Source of the DNA: Rapana venosa
Lineage: Eukaryota > Mollusca > Gastropoda > Neogastropoda > Muricidae
Direction of reading: 5' to 3'
Assembly: GCA_028751875.1 (NCBI GenBank)
Contig: CM054158.1
Location: forward strand, 46,418,874 to 46,482,873
Length of the DNA stretch: 64,000 nucleotides
The notes under the pieces were generated by a model. It was not told the origin of the DNA and searched no databases. It saw only the letters and a program-made list of their open reading frames with translations. Shown one piece after another: positions 13,801 through 22,900 of the stretch (position 1 is its first letter; every line of letters starts with the position of its first letter). The translations under genes and the position numbers were made by a program.

Positions 13801-14654
13801 TGCTCTCTCTCTCTTTCTCTCTCTTTTCTCTCTCTCTCTCTCTCTCTCTCTTCTTTTCCTGGAGCACTGCTCTCGCTCTTCTCTGGACCCGTCTCTCTCT
13901 GGGCTCTCTTTTCTTCTACCTGTTTTCCAGCATTATGTGCTAGCAATATTTGTTTCTTATCTGTCAACTGGTCTTCTTCCATCTTTTTGTCCCTTTTCTT
14001 TTTCTTTTAAAATCCAGTTCTACTCTGCACCCTTAATTTAAAAAAGAGCAGCAAGATGCTTTATACAGAATAAAGACAGAAAAAGGTGCACACAGAAATT
14101 GTGACTGAACTGCACATTAAGAACTATTGGTATGTTGAGCAGCTGCAAACCTTGGGTTGGGTTGCGTATCAACCATATTTATTTATTTTATTTTATTTTA
14201 TTCTTTTATATCGAGGATAATGGAATAAGCATCTTGCTTGGAAGAGGCACAGTATTCCACATATAATTCTAACCAAAGACATCTTCAGAGGAAGGCTAGC
14301 TCTGATAAGAAAACTGGGGGGGGAGGGGGGGTTGTTGGGGTTTTTTGGTTAAATTTAAGCAAAAAGGAAAAATATTAAAAAGGTGTCAAGCTTCATATTA
14401 CATTTCTAGATGAGCACACTAAAAAATCAGTTTGATAAATTACAAGTAAATGTGTTTTTGAAAAAGAACCAAAAAACAAAAAATATATATATTATGCACT
14501 ATATCTGGTCTGTTTTGACTGTTGCGACAGGGGTGGGATGATCCAGACCCACGAGCAGTACGACTTTGTGCATCAGGCTCTGTGCGAGTACGAGCGCACC
14601 CTGGGAGAGCCCTCCATCCAGTCCCTGACAGCCTTGACCTCCGATGGACACTGA
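180..14654 (+). CDS. PTPRR: PTPRR-like receptor tyrosine phosphatase (5'-partial, 13 exons)
   Basis: Receptor-type protein tyrosine phosphatase of the R7 group (PTPRR/STEP/HePTP), which binds and dephosphorylates ERK/p38 MAP kinases. Exons: 180-302, 778-942, 2472-2591, 2972-3264, 4461-4544, 5139-5238, 5966-6044, 6984-7060, 7847-7984, 8969-9082, 10452-10618, 13469-13571, 14531-14654; all have AG/GT borders and compatible phases except inside the twelfth. In order they encode an extracellular piece with N-glycosylation sequons (NLS, NET, NIS), a membrane span (YFPYVITGGSILVVFILSVA), a poly-Q stretch, the KIM (LLER/RGSNASLTLDL), the KIS region (TGLEYLMSAGNRLSRRDL), then PTP motifs KNRYKTIIP, YINANYIR, ATQGP, the WPDHKPPDSP loop, VIVHC with the catalytic Cys, and the Q-loop GGMIQTHEQYDFVHQAL. 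About 560 codons are present; earlier exons lie left of the window. The KIM and the C-terminal YDFVHQALCEYE separate this family from other PTPs. The P-loop exon is damaged (separate entry). Confidence 0.93.
370..493 (+). repeat. SINE 3'-tail fragment (family C tail)
   Basis: Matches the last ~120 bp of the repeat at 7205-7562: 'cccagaagttgaaatgtgg', 'taaaaacagtagcatac', 'aagtctcaccagtgg', 'gaacctcagagctctagc'. No head is present. It lies in a PTPRR intron. Confidence 0.7.
681..752 (+). repeat. (TA)n microsatellite just upstream of a PTPRR acceptor
   Basis: About 70 bp of uninterrupted TA ends roughly 26 bp before the acceptor of the 778-942 exon, so it occupies the usual branch-point/polypyrimidine interval. 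Confidence 0.9.
2472..2591 (+). CDS. PTPRR: PTPRR exon 3 of the visible set: membrane span
   Basis: A 40-codon phase-0 exon. Its second half reads YFPYVITGGSILVVFILSVA, a single hydrophobic helix, followed in the next exon by TYACFCRTK, a Cys/basic stop-transfer sequence with possible palmitoylation cysteines. This places the two preceding exons outside the cell and the KIM and phosphatase domain in the cytosol. The acceptor is ttgacag and the donor is gtaaga. Confidence 0.9.
2972..3264 (+). CDS. PTPRR: PTPRR juxtamembrane exon with poly-Q and first half of KIM
   Basis: A 293-nt exon encoding the cytosolic juxtamembrane segment. A CAG-coded glutamine tract (QQQQQHPEQQGQQQQQQQQH) lies about 28 residues after the membrane span, followed by a Pro/Ala-rich linker. 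The basic half of the kinase interaction motif, RIKRKGLLE, ends at the phase-2 donor. The CAG run makes this exon likely to be length-polymorphic. The following intron begins with (tc)n tracts at 3301-3425. Confidence 0.9.
3301..3425 (+). repeat. (TC)n microsatellite
   Basis: Two long TC runs separated by a 25-bp unique piece, in the intron that splits the KIM. Similar (TC)n tracts occur at 10061-10127 and 10655-10802. Confidence 0.95.
3510..3700 (+). repeat. SINE copy with family C tail
   Basis: The head has a tRNA-like start (gatagaatggccgac, ctggtttgaatctg), and the tail repeats 'cctgaagttggaatgcggct' and 'gtggtgagcgaaaacggtcg' seen in the other family C copies. Confidence 0.65.
4461..4544 (+). 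CDS. PTPRR: PTPRR exon with second half of KIM and PKA-type site
   Basis: An 84-nt exon completing the KIM: R-RGSNASLTLDLQPSPEIGR. In PTP-SL/STEP/HePTP the serine in ERRGSN is the known PKA site that releases the bound MAP kinase, and the R-R-G-S context is kept here. The hydrophobic LTLDL that follows is the phi-x-phi part of the docking motif. Donor and acceptor phases (2/2) join it cleanly to its neighbours. Confidence 0.9.
5630..5800 (+). repeat. Dispersed repeat Q, copy 1
   Basis: Shares 'cagctggtgctgattacagc', 'gaactgac' and 'ggggcgctctaaatttagc' with 33095-33265 (+) and, reversed, with 15905-16100. Three copies in one window show it is a dispersed repeat. No ORF or tRNA box was recognised. 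Confidence 0.65.
7205..7562 (+). mobile_element. tRNA-derived SINE, family C, near full length
   Basis: The head 'gctgaacggttaagaccatt' resembles a Leu/Ser-type tRNA A-box region, with a weak B-box at 'gggatccaatctc'. The body is 'ggtgaattaagggtggcgat' and the tail 'gaagtcagaatgcagctacc' to 'gaacctcgaagctctaacc'. It ends in an A-rich run at 7564. A second full copy is at 26545-26893. It sits in a PTPRR intron, sense orientation. Confidence 0.8.
8040..8775 (+). mobile_element. Repeat P split by a nested retroposon
   Basis: The outer parts 8040-8158 and ~8550-8775 align with the uninterrupted copy 31770-32115 ('gcctgacaagtcaggc', 'aggagaatggaccaagaagg', 'tttatactgacaggcccc'). Between them lies a foreign ~390-bp piece (next entry). 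The unit ends in a poly-G run at 8751-8773. Confidence 0.75.
8160..8550 (-). mobile_element. Retroposon tail (TTGAC)n inserted in repeat P
   Basis: On the - strand it ends in tandem ttgac units (seen as aagtc at 8162-8187). It includes the reverse complement of 'cccttcatgggatgatt', 'attgtaat' and 'ctgcctgtca', also found at 29490-29604 on + with the same tail. The inner part carries CA-rich runs at 8343-8530. It breaks repeat P between 'ggagaga' and 'attataatctttt'. Confidence 0.7.
10138..10428 (-). mobile_element. tRNA/5S-like SINE, minus copy
   Basis: The reverse complement begins 'ggacgggatagctcagtggt', then has a 5S rRNA-like segment (taagcaacgtcgagcgtggt, gatgggtgaccg), a body and an end at 'aacctataaggtcg...'. 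It is the same family as the better-preserved copy at 19609-19909. It lies immediately upstream of the (tg)n leading to the 10452 exon. Confidence 0.8.
10870..11125 (-). mobile_element. LINE 3' fragment (ORF2 C-terminus)
   Basis: The - strand translation contains LRWFGHVQQKADHHIIKRAM and NFVVDGKRPKGRPSKTW, the characteristic C-terminal segment of many LINE reverse transcriptases (WFGHV...GRP...W). Only about 85 residues survive. It is antisense in a PTPRR intron. Confidence 0.8.
11225..11345 (+). repeat. Repeat P fragment
   Basis: Begins with 'cagacagcaactattgttgt' and continues 'gaatgagtgaaaatgcgttg', 'gttaagctcctgtcaagtct', the 5' part of repeat P (compare 31790-31870). Confidence 0.7.
11930..13465 (+). 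repeat. Two degraded tandem-repeat blocks
   Basis: At 11930-12430 a unit containing 'cgcataaagagcatgcata' and 'gcagtggcaggc' recurs about five or six times with variable spacing. At 12895-13465 a ~75-bp unit ('ctgtgatgttatgtgtgtta', 'cacatcatcaccatcat...') recurs about seven times. Copies differ mostly by small deletions, a pattern of weak consensus in a long repeat. The second block runs straight into the damaged PTPRR exon. Confidence 0.75.
13469..13571 (+). pseudogene. PTPRR: PTPRR catalytic P-loop exon with several base losses
   Basis: The preceding exon ends VIVHC + AG, and this exon starts T-GCG-GGG after a cag acceptor, so the join reads H-C-S-A-G as in every active PTP. One base is then missing before 'ta ggg agg acg', which should encode xGRTGAF. 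Further single-base gaps occur around 'ggcatcagttttggtatccg' and 'gcattgtctttggttgagg', and before the donor, where GACCG is expected and GACG is seen. The length is 103 nt, against about 114 nt expected from the family. All differences are deletions, which fits a consensus error better than selection-free decay. The last exon after it is intact and in the expected phase. Confidence 0.78.
14531..14654 (+). CDS. PTPRR: PTPRR last coding exon
   Basis: Starts after gcgacag with the phase needed for R-GGM and encodes GGMIQTHEQYDFVHQALCEY, the Q-loop glutamine region and the C-terminal helix typical of PTPRR/STEP. It ends in about 17 further residues and TGA. The intact frame argues that the gene is functional despite the damaged exon before it. 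Confidence 0.92.
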
Positions 14655-15904
14655 CACCTGCCATACCCACCCCCCACCCCCACACCCACCCACCCACCCA
14701 CCCTTTCCACCTAGCTGCATCGTACCATCACCTCCACCATCATCATCATCATCACCCATTTTCCTTGACTTGTGAGGAACGTCTGAAGGCATGCATGCGC
14801 CCTACAGGAAGGAAAGAGCTGTCCCCGTGCCCACAGCCTAGCGCTTAGGATGGCCAGGGATGCAGGCAGACTCCGCTGCTAAGGTTTGGACTTCGCAACG
14901 GCAGCGTGTTGAGTGTGAGGAGCAGAGGAAGGGAACGAGAGACACGGTGTGTTGGTTGCCACGTTTGTGAGTAGATGGAGAGAGATAGAGAGAAAAAAAA
15001 ATTCCTCCTCAGATTCCTGTTGTGTAGGTGTTTGTGGATGACCCCTTGAATCCTTCCCAGCTGTGTCACAGAGGATGTGTCATCATTTTGTGTGTAAAGG
15101 AGTTGGGGGGGGGGGGGGGGGGTGGAATGAGGAGGAGGGGGGGGGGGGGGGGGGGGGTTTAATCATTTAGGATCGAACCGACAAGCCAACAGGAATGGTA
15201 GTCAGAGAGGGCAACAGTGATCTTTCCGCTGTTCCGTTTGTGGACTTGACTGTAACCAGAAATCTGGAGACAGGAGTCACTTCTGTGCAGCGGAAGGGAG
15301 TACGATTGGCAGCGGCGTTGAAAGGATTGGCAACGATTTCCTCCAGGAGTGATCCATGGGGAGTTTGTCTGGTGCATGTGTAGACACGGTTCAGTTGTGT
15401 TTTTATAATAGAAACCCAAAGTAAGCAATGAATAGTCCAAGAATTAACGCTCATGAATTCGTGGTGGCACTCCTGCTGTCACACGCAAATCTGACAAAAT
15501 AGTGTGTATGTGTTGGAGAGTGCGTGTGAGAGAACAGATTTCTGTACTGCAAGTATGATATACATTTTTTTTTTTGTGGTTTGTTTTTAAACTAAATGAT
15601 TATTTATTAAATTTGTATAGAATTTTACAATTTAACTCTCCTCCACTGCATGTCCTGGTCTTGTAGGCACCTGAGTGTGTTGATCTCATCTTCTTTCTGC
15701 AGATGCCTGTGATACGCTTGTGTCAAAGTTTTTTTTCTTTCAGAGTGGGTTAATCCTTGGGGAAGTAGTGCAAGAACATAGTGCCTCTCTCCAGTCTTGA
15801 ACAAGCTGTTCATCGTGCCTGACTTAGCTGCAGAGCAGTTTATGTCATCAGTGTGGGGCTGTGAAGGTAGAGGTCTGCATATATGAAGTTATGTCAGGCA
15901 CTGT

Positions 15905-16100
15905 GTGTTTCATCGGCTCACAGCGCACAAATTCAGTTCAAGGGCCCTTGGCCCCAGTACTAAAATTAGCATGCTCCTTCCTTTTACCAAGTCCGAGTTC
16001 GGCGCCAGTTCTTGCTATTGACTAGCACCAGCTGGGCTGGGGTGGAATGGAGTGGATAACAGCAGATAGTAGCTGAAAGTGGGAGAAACTGACTGCTGTA
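15905..16100 (-). repeat. Dispersed repeat Q, copy 3 (reverse)
   Basis: Reverse complement of repeat Q: 'ctagcaccagctgggctggg' matches the cagctggtgct core, and 'ttagcatgctccttcctttt' matches the 'aaggaaggggc' part. Confidence 0.55.
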
Positions 16101-19100
16101 GGCTGTGAAATGCAACATTTATTAGTAAAAAATCAAGAGATTCTTAGCCTATTTTCTTGAAATGGGAGGCAGCACAACATTCAGGAATCTGTTCTGCCTG
16201 TAATGCGTATGCCGTCAAGTGATCAGGCGTTACTTGTTTGTAGTACGTAACAGTCACGTTGTCGGTGCAGGCCACCTTCCAGCTAAACGGTTCACAAAGA
16301 TTGTAAAGAACCTTTGTAATGATGCATCTTCCCCGTTTTGAGTTCTATACTTAAACAGGCCTGTCAGTAACGATTCTTCAGCTGCGCATCGTTTGCTTTG
16401 GGGGATGACGATTTGAATCAGTGACAAGTAAACTGAACATTTTTAAGCATAATGTTAACACAACTGAGAATACTGCCATTCCAAATCTACTTAGATCTGG
16501 AGTCTGGGTGTAAATTTGCATGTTTTTTTTCTGCTTCAGTGAGTCTTCGTATCACACTGGGGATTTGACAATTGACTTCACTATACGTAGAAGGCTGCTG
16601 TGGTGATCCAGAACTGTATTCGCACTTCTAGATGTTGGATGCAAACCCTGTTCACCATCGAGTGGTTGGTCTGAGATGGCTGTGGGTCTTCTTCACCTGG
16701 AGCTCATGGTGTCACAGGTTTTTCTTGGATGACAGGACTGGCTGGTGTTGGTTGAGGCTCCCTCCTGACATCCTGTAGTTTTCTTCATTGTCCTGATCTG
16801 TGTCGGATTTAGCAAAATTGCACCTGCAGGAGTACACTTAAGGCATAGGAGACCGAGTTAAGTTCCTTAAAACTCATTTCTCCCATCCCACTGGAGGTAC
16901 AGAACTGCTCCTCTGAAAGTTGTCCAGGTCACTTCAAAGATGGACCTTGTCTCCGTAAATGTCTGTTCTTGATTTAACTTGTGTTAGGTAGGTTCTGATT
17001 TTTAGAGAACACATTTTGTTTCAGAGCTGCTCAGTGCTCCCAGACATCCCTAAAGTGAGCCAGCAGCCATGCAGGTCCTTTTCAGCCAAGTAGCCTGACG
17101 GTAGTGTAACATGATTGCTGGATGTAGAATGTGATGAAACAGGCCTGAACTTGATTTTTGACTTCTTTTCTAACTGCTTGAGGAGTCTTTGTGAAGTCAG
17201 GTGGAGCAGCATCAGCGTCGGCACTGGTGTAGTAGTATTGGCATGAAGTCATAGAAGATGAGGCAGCAAACGCAGCAAGAAATGAAGGGAATTTTATATT
17301 CCCCCTGTCTTCTTCTTCTTCTCTGTGGTCCCTGCAAAGTTATCACCCTGCTTCTCAGTGCTCGTCGTGCTGATCAGTGTATGGAGGATTGGGACGGAGA
17401 GAGGAGGAAGTGAAATGATCTCCAAATGCCTTTTGCACATTTCAGCTACGTTCATATTATATGTCTTCTTCAGTTATACATGCTTGCCCACACACATGCA
17501 TTTACATACATACACATGCGCACACAAAACACACACTTTACCCATGTGCACACATGCATGTGCATGCTTACATACTATATAACCATACAGCACACATGTG
17601 CGCACAACACACACACACACAAACTCACACACATACTATTTCTGTACAGAAGCCCTCGTGCCAAAGCGTGTGATGGTATGAAAGAGAGAGTTGCGACGAC
17701 AAGACAAGGTCACACCCGTTAATTAATCTCTATCCTAACTGCTGTGGTGCCATGTGCTGGGCCCTGCGGCCAGTGATAGCATTGATCTCTGCTCCGTTGT
17801 GTTTTGTCGTGCGTCTGCTAAACCAGACCATGTCCTCTCTCCTCCTCCTCCTCCTCTGCTGTACTGCAGTTCTTGTCCCCTTGTGGCTTGCCTTGGATGG
17901 CTTGGCTGGTCTGCTGAGTCAGATCTTAGTTTGTGTGTATATGTGTGTGTGTGCGTGGCATCAGAAATTAGCTGTTAGTTCAACCAGCTTGTACTCAAGT
18001 TACAAAAAGATTGTTGGTTTGACATCGTTCAGTTCCTTTTTAGGCATTTGTGCATATTTGGTTTGTTTGATTTGGAGGAGGGGGGGGGGGGGTTTAATCA
18101 TTTGGTAGGATTCGGTCTGTGTGTTTTCTGTGTATGAGTGTGCACAGGGTGTGTGTAAAAGAGGGATTAAAGTGCTAACTAAAACAAATAAAAAGGCTCT
18201 TGACATGCTAGCATTATGGTTTATTAGTGAATACCATTTCTTATTCTTGTTATGGTTTAAAAAAGAAAAAAAAGATTATAACAGACCAGATAAATGCTTG
18301 GAAAAGAGGTTTTGAATTCAACCATGTTCACAAAAAGCAAAAATGAACACAAAGTTTCCAAAGCATTTCTTCAAACAACGCCAACACAGGGCAGGGCCCT
18401 AAGCAAAGCAATAGGATTGGATTGGATTGGAGTGGACAACAGATTTGGATATGCAGAGATTTGCAGTCCTATATCCAATGATGAACCTGCAAAATGTTAC
18501 ATAACCTTTGAAAAACTATGGGATTTTTTTTCCCCCTGTATTTTTCCTTTTCACCTTATTGAATGTTTTGAAATGAAAAATGTTCTACACAGTGTTGCTT
18601 TGGGGATGTGTATAACGAGAAAGAATATACCTCTGATTTGAACTCTTTGAAAAATGAAATCATGTTGAAATTGTACATGAAATATTTTTTAATCTCTTGG
18701 AAAATGTTGTTATCATTGTATAAGCGGAGTGTTGCCTCATAAAGGAAATCTGGCAAGAAGTGAAGTCTTCAAAGAAAACATGGACATGTATAAGCCGAGT
18801 TGTCCACCTCAAGCCTGACTAATGGTCAGGTCTTTCTTCATCTCCACTGCTACACCATGTCTGTTCTTTTCCCTGTCAGTGTGCACCTTGCCCTTGATGT
18901 CACAGAACTTTTTTCATACAGTCACTGGTAACAGGAAAAAAAAAATCAATGTTGCTCTCAAGCGAGAGAGAGAGACTAAGACGACGAAAGAGGAAAGTGT
19001 ATAAAGTGTTGTGTAAAAAGTGTCACCGGCTGGAGTGAAGAGTCTTTCGTTCATAGAGAGCTTTCTGCACCAATCCAGCACCCTCATCTGGCCTGTGAAG

Positions 19101-19196
19101 AAAGTTGTTTGTTCACACCATCACTGGTCTGTGTCCATCCTCACTTCATGCAAGTGATAATAAGTAGATTGTCTGGAAGTTCTTGGGGGTTTGGGG

Positions 19197-19232
<36 letters not shown>

Positions 19233-19261
19233 TTGTTAGGTTTTTGGTTAGGGTTTGTTTT

Positions 19262-19375
19262 TGGGTTTTTTTGTTCCTCAGCTAGAGCTCCAGGGTTCAC
19301 CAATGGTGAGATTTTTGCGTATGCAATCATTTTTGCCCATGATGAAGGTGACCGTATTCTAACTTCTGAGAGGCT
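19262..19375 (-). repeat. SINE family C tail fragment
   Basis: The minus-strand tail motif is seen as 'cagctagagctccagggttc', 'accaatggtgagatttttgc' and 'tgaaggtgaccgtattctaa'. A second fragment of the same tail lies at 19960-20045. Confidence 0.7.
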
Positions 19376-19608
19376 TTCTGTTTGATAGTAGAGTGCTACA
19401 CATTTTCCCCTAAGTTTGTCTTGTTGCTCTTCTGGAAATAGTTCCTTACTTTGAGCATGATCGTTATTCTGTCTTTTATAAAACAACTGTTGGGAGCATT
19501 GTTCTGGGGACTATATATACATGTACAAAATCTTTGACATCAGTTTGTGACAAATCCAAGACAAAAGTGAATAAAAGTTGGAGATTTCAACATCCTTCTC
19601 AGAGAAGG

Positions 19609-19909
19609 GGACGGGATAGCTCAGTGGTCGGAGCACTCGCTTTCCCCCAGCCAAGTTAAGCAGCGTCGAGCGTGGTTACCACTTGGATGGGTGACCGTTT
19701 GCGCGCCTTGGCTTCAGTACAGTTCCCCCAGTTCACCCAGCTGTAAATGGGTACCTGTCCTCTTTAGGGTCAGGGAAGGTAAAGCAGCGAGGGAGAGGAG
19801 ATGGGCGCCGCCCTCAATACGCTGGCCCTAGAAAAGTGAGGTCTCTGACGCCTCGCTCCCCTACGACCTTATAGGTTATGGGACACCTTACTTACCTTTT
19901 TCTCAGAGA
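19609..19909 (+). mobile_element. tRNA/5S chimeric SINE with perfect 13-bp TSD
   Basis: Flanked by identical ttctcagagaagg at 19596-19608 and 19910-19922. The head 'gggatagctcagtggtcgga' is a tRNA-type A box region. It is followed by 'gttaagcagcgtcgagcgtg' and 'cacttggatgggtgacc', which match the internal control region of animal 5S rRNA (A box, IE, C box). About 200 bp of body follow, ending 'cttacctttt'. Other copies are at 10138-10428 (-) and 39245-39392 (-). The clean TSD shows LINE-type retroposition. Confidence 0.88.
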
Positions 19910-19922
19910 AGGAGACATAGAT

Positions 19923-22900
19923 TCACCCTTTTTTTTGTTTTCTTTTCTTTTTTCTTATACCTCAGCTAGAGCTCCGAGCCTCCCGAATGGTGAGATTTTT
20001 GTGTGTGTAACCATTCTCCCACCATTTACGTAGCTGCTTTCCAGCTATGAGGATGGATTCACCTTCCAAACCATTATATGTCTTTGTTACAGATCACTTG
20101 CCTTGGTGTGTGAATAAGCTCCTTTACAGAGATGAGATGAAGGATCCTAGATTGGGCAGAAAGCTTGCTGTGAACAAAATTCTTCATTTGTCACAAGGAA
20201 AAAAAAAGAATCTGTTCACTCTGTGTACACGAAATTATTTATTGAAGTGTTGTATTTATCCTGGAAATATATGAGCGAGAGAAAGACTGTGTTGAGTAAC
20301 AAAGGAGGACAGCACTGAATAATCTTGATTTTATCAGAGTGTGATACTGGGTTGGTTGGGTTTTTTTTTCAATTTTTATCCTGATAATGAGAATCTGAGA
20401 GAAAGGCTATGATTGGAAAAGGGGAGAAGACAAGTTTGTAAACATAATGTCATCAATGTCGTCGCTATCCTGATGTATGTACAACTGAGTGAAAAGATTG
20501 GTGGTTGTTATCCTGAAGGTGTGAGAATCTGAATGAAGGGTTGTACAGCAATCGGTTTTTTTTAATCATAACACGTCAACCTGAGTGAGAGGTTATCAGG
20601 AGTGTGATTTATTGTTACCCTAAATCCTACTATTGATAATATTATTATTATACATGTATGTATGTGAGGCTTCGTGAAAGGCTAGGATGATGTGGTGATT
20701 GGCTGTGACAGCTTGTCAGGACCTAGGAAAAGGTATTGGAAGGTGGTCGCAGTTTTTGGTGGTTTGAGGTCTGGACAGAGTGCATTAAAACATCAGAAGT
20801 TGGTCGAGGGTTTGGATTTTTGCTTGGGGGGGGCCCAAAGCCCACCAACTGCGGACATCAGTAAACAGTATCTTAAATATACATACCCCATTTTCTAATT
20901 TGGAATGGGTTTGGGGTGGGCTTTTGTGCAAAACCCATCGCCTGAAAGTGTCCGTGCAGTGACTCTACAAGAAGTTGTGGGAGAAATCAGTTAATCAATC
21001 AAATCACCTCATTTTTTGCTTGATTTTATACACACACACACACACACACAGAAATAGGCACAGGCAGGTTTGCATGGAAGTTCACATGGAAGATTAAACA
21101 TGAAAATCTCCACCAAATACGCTTTAATCTATCAAACACTTTGAGATATGAGCCTACAACCCACACAGCGCTTTGATCTGTTTGCTTTACAAGATCGAGT
21201 GCTATAGAAATTTCATAATATTGTCATTGTAACTTCAGGACTGTTAGAAGTAGAGACCTCTTGTCATATCCACCCAGCTATTGGTCTAGACATTAACACC
21301 ATCAGAAAATATCGCTGGCGAGACAAGGGATTATGTAAAGTATTGGGGTTTTTTGTTGGCAAGGTCCTGACAGCTACTGGTGTGTGTGTGTGTGTGCATG
21401 CGTGTGTGTACAGCACCTTGGTGTCTTATTCATCTGCTGTATGTGTGTGTGTGTGTGCAAACTAAATTGACTGTGCTTTGCAAGAGTTGTTTTTAAGGCT
21501 GTGCCCTGTGTGTGTGTGTGTATTACAGCAGATACCCTGATCTGAGGTTTAGTGAGGCAGCTGACTATCATGGTTTCCTTAAACCTTCTTACCCTGTGTT
21601 CTTACCCATGTGCAATAATGTGATCATGCTGGTCCTATTTGTGTGTCGTCGACTTTTTTGTTTGTTCGTTTATTAACTGTATCCACCGCTATCGTTTATT
21701 CCTGTTGTCAGGGGGTTTTTTGTTGGTTTTTTCATAACACCTACCTCCTCTCTTTCTCTCTCCGCCCTGTCCCTCCCATCTCTTGATGTGTATGTTTAAT
21801 TTATTCAGGTTTTCTTTTTGTAGCTGTCTTTGTATGTATTTCAAACTGTAAATATAGTCTCTGTGTTTGAAATGATGTTTGTATGTACATAAGTATCATG
21901 TTTCTGTTTACGTGTGTGTGTGTGTGCTGTGCATACACAACGTTTTCTGGAATGAAATACGGGGTTTTATTTTCCCAGTTACTTTTATCTGTTGTATATA
22001 GGTGTTGTATATATAAGGAAAAAGGGGTATATGGGATTTTTGTATACCCAATCTTTTTTTTCAGTTCTCTGCCTGATTTTGGGGGGGATATGTTTTAACA
22101 ATATGTTGTAATAGTGACACATCATTTTATGTCTTTTTTGTTATTGTTGTTGTTGTTTGTCATGTCTTCTATGGCTGTGGAGCAGTCAGAAGAAGCACAA
22201 CAGAGAAATGAAAAAAGGTCATACAAAAAATCAAGTCTGTGAAAATCTGTGTTTATACAACAGTTTGATTTATCGGGTAGGAAAGATGTACGTTTTTGTA
22301 TGTGTAAAGACTGTTAGCTATTTATACATTGAAACTATTGGGGGGGGGGGGGGGGGGGGGGATGTTTGCCATCATCTTGTTGATAGTTAGTTGATTTGTT
22401 TGAAATTTTGGTTTATTCAGTTCAGCAAGTGTTATCCAGTGTGCAATATTTGGACTCTGTGTTTGGTGTAGTGAGTGAGCTAGCGAGTCATTTAGCAAAC
22501 TTTGTCTAGAGAAATTCTGTTAGGGGCACAAAAAAGGGATATTAGTTGTGAGAAATTAGAGACTTGGAAGAAATTTAGGAAATATTTGAATGTAGAAACA
22601 GTGATGATGATGATGTTATGTGATGATGATGATGATGATTGACTGAAGCTAGATGTATACATGTACAATACAAATGCGGCACTGGTTGTGATATGAATTA
22701 TTAGTTTCTGCCACGACATGTTCCAAATAATAATTCTTTAAAAAAATAATAATAATTGCTGTGCACTCTGTATCATGGGTTGTAGACACTACTGTGTGTC
22801 TAAAATGACAGAAATTTCAGGGTTTTGATGTTGCCAGGCATGTGTTAAGAAAAACTAGAATGATTTCTTGTGGCAGTTCCTAATTTTGGGGGAAGCTGGT

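Larger units (their letters stand above)
14655..19595 (+). other. PTPRR 3' UTR/downstream sequence, no gene seen
   Basis: Non-coding sequence after the PTPRR stop. It holds poly-G runs at 15104-15157 and 18079-18092, a repeat Q copy, CA-rich sequence at 17490-17640 and no convincing exon. The 3' UTR end could not be fixed. Confidence 0.6.

Noticed and set aside
13454..14041. 195-residue reading frame beginning in the PTPRR P-loop exon
   Set aside because: It follows the wrong frame after the missing bases and runs through the intron's tc-rich sequence.
17752..18108. 118-residue hydrophobic reading frame
   Set aside because: Leu/Val content comes from ctc and tg repeats; it ends in a poly-G run and lacks splice context.
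19609..19720. 5S rRNA gene
   Set aside because: Only the internal control region is similar; the flanks are SINE sequence with a target duplication.
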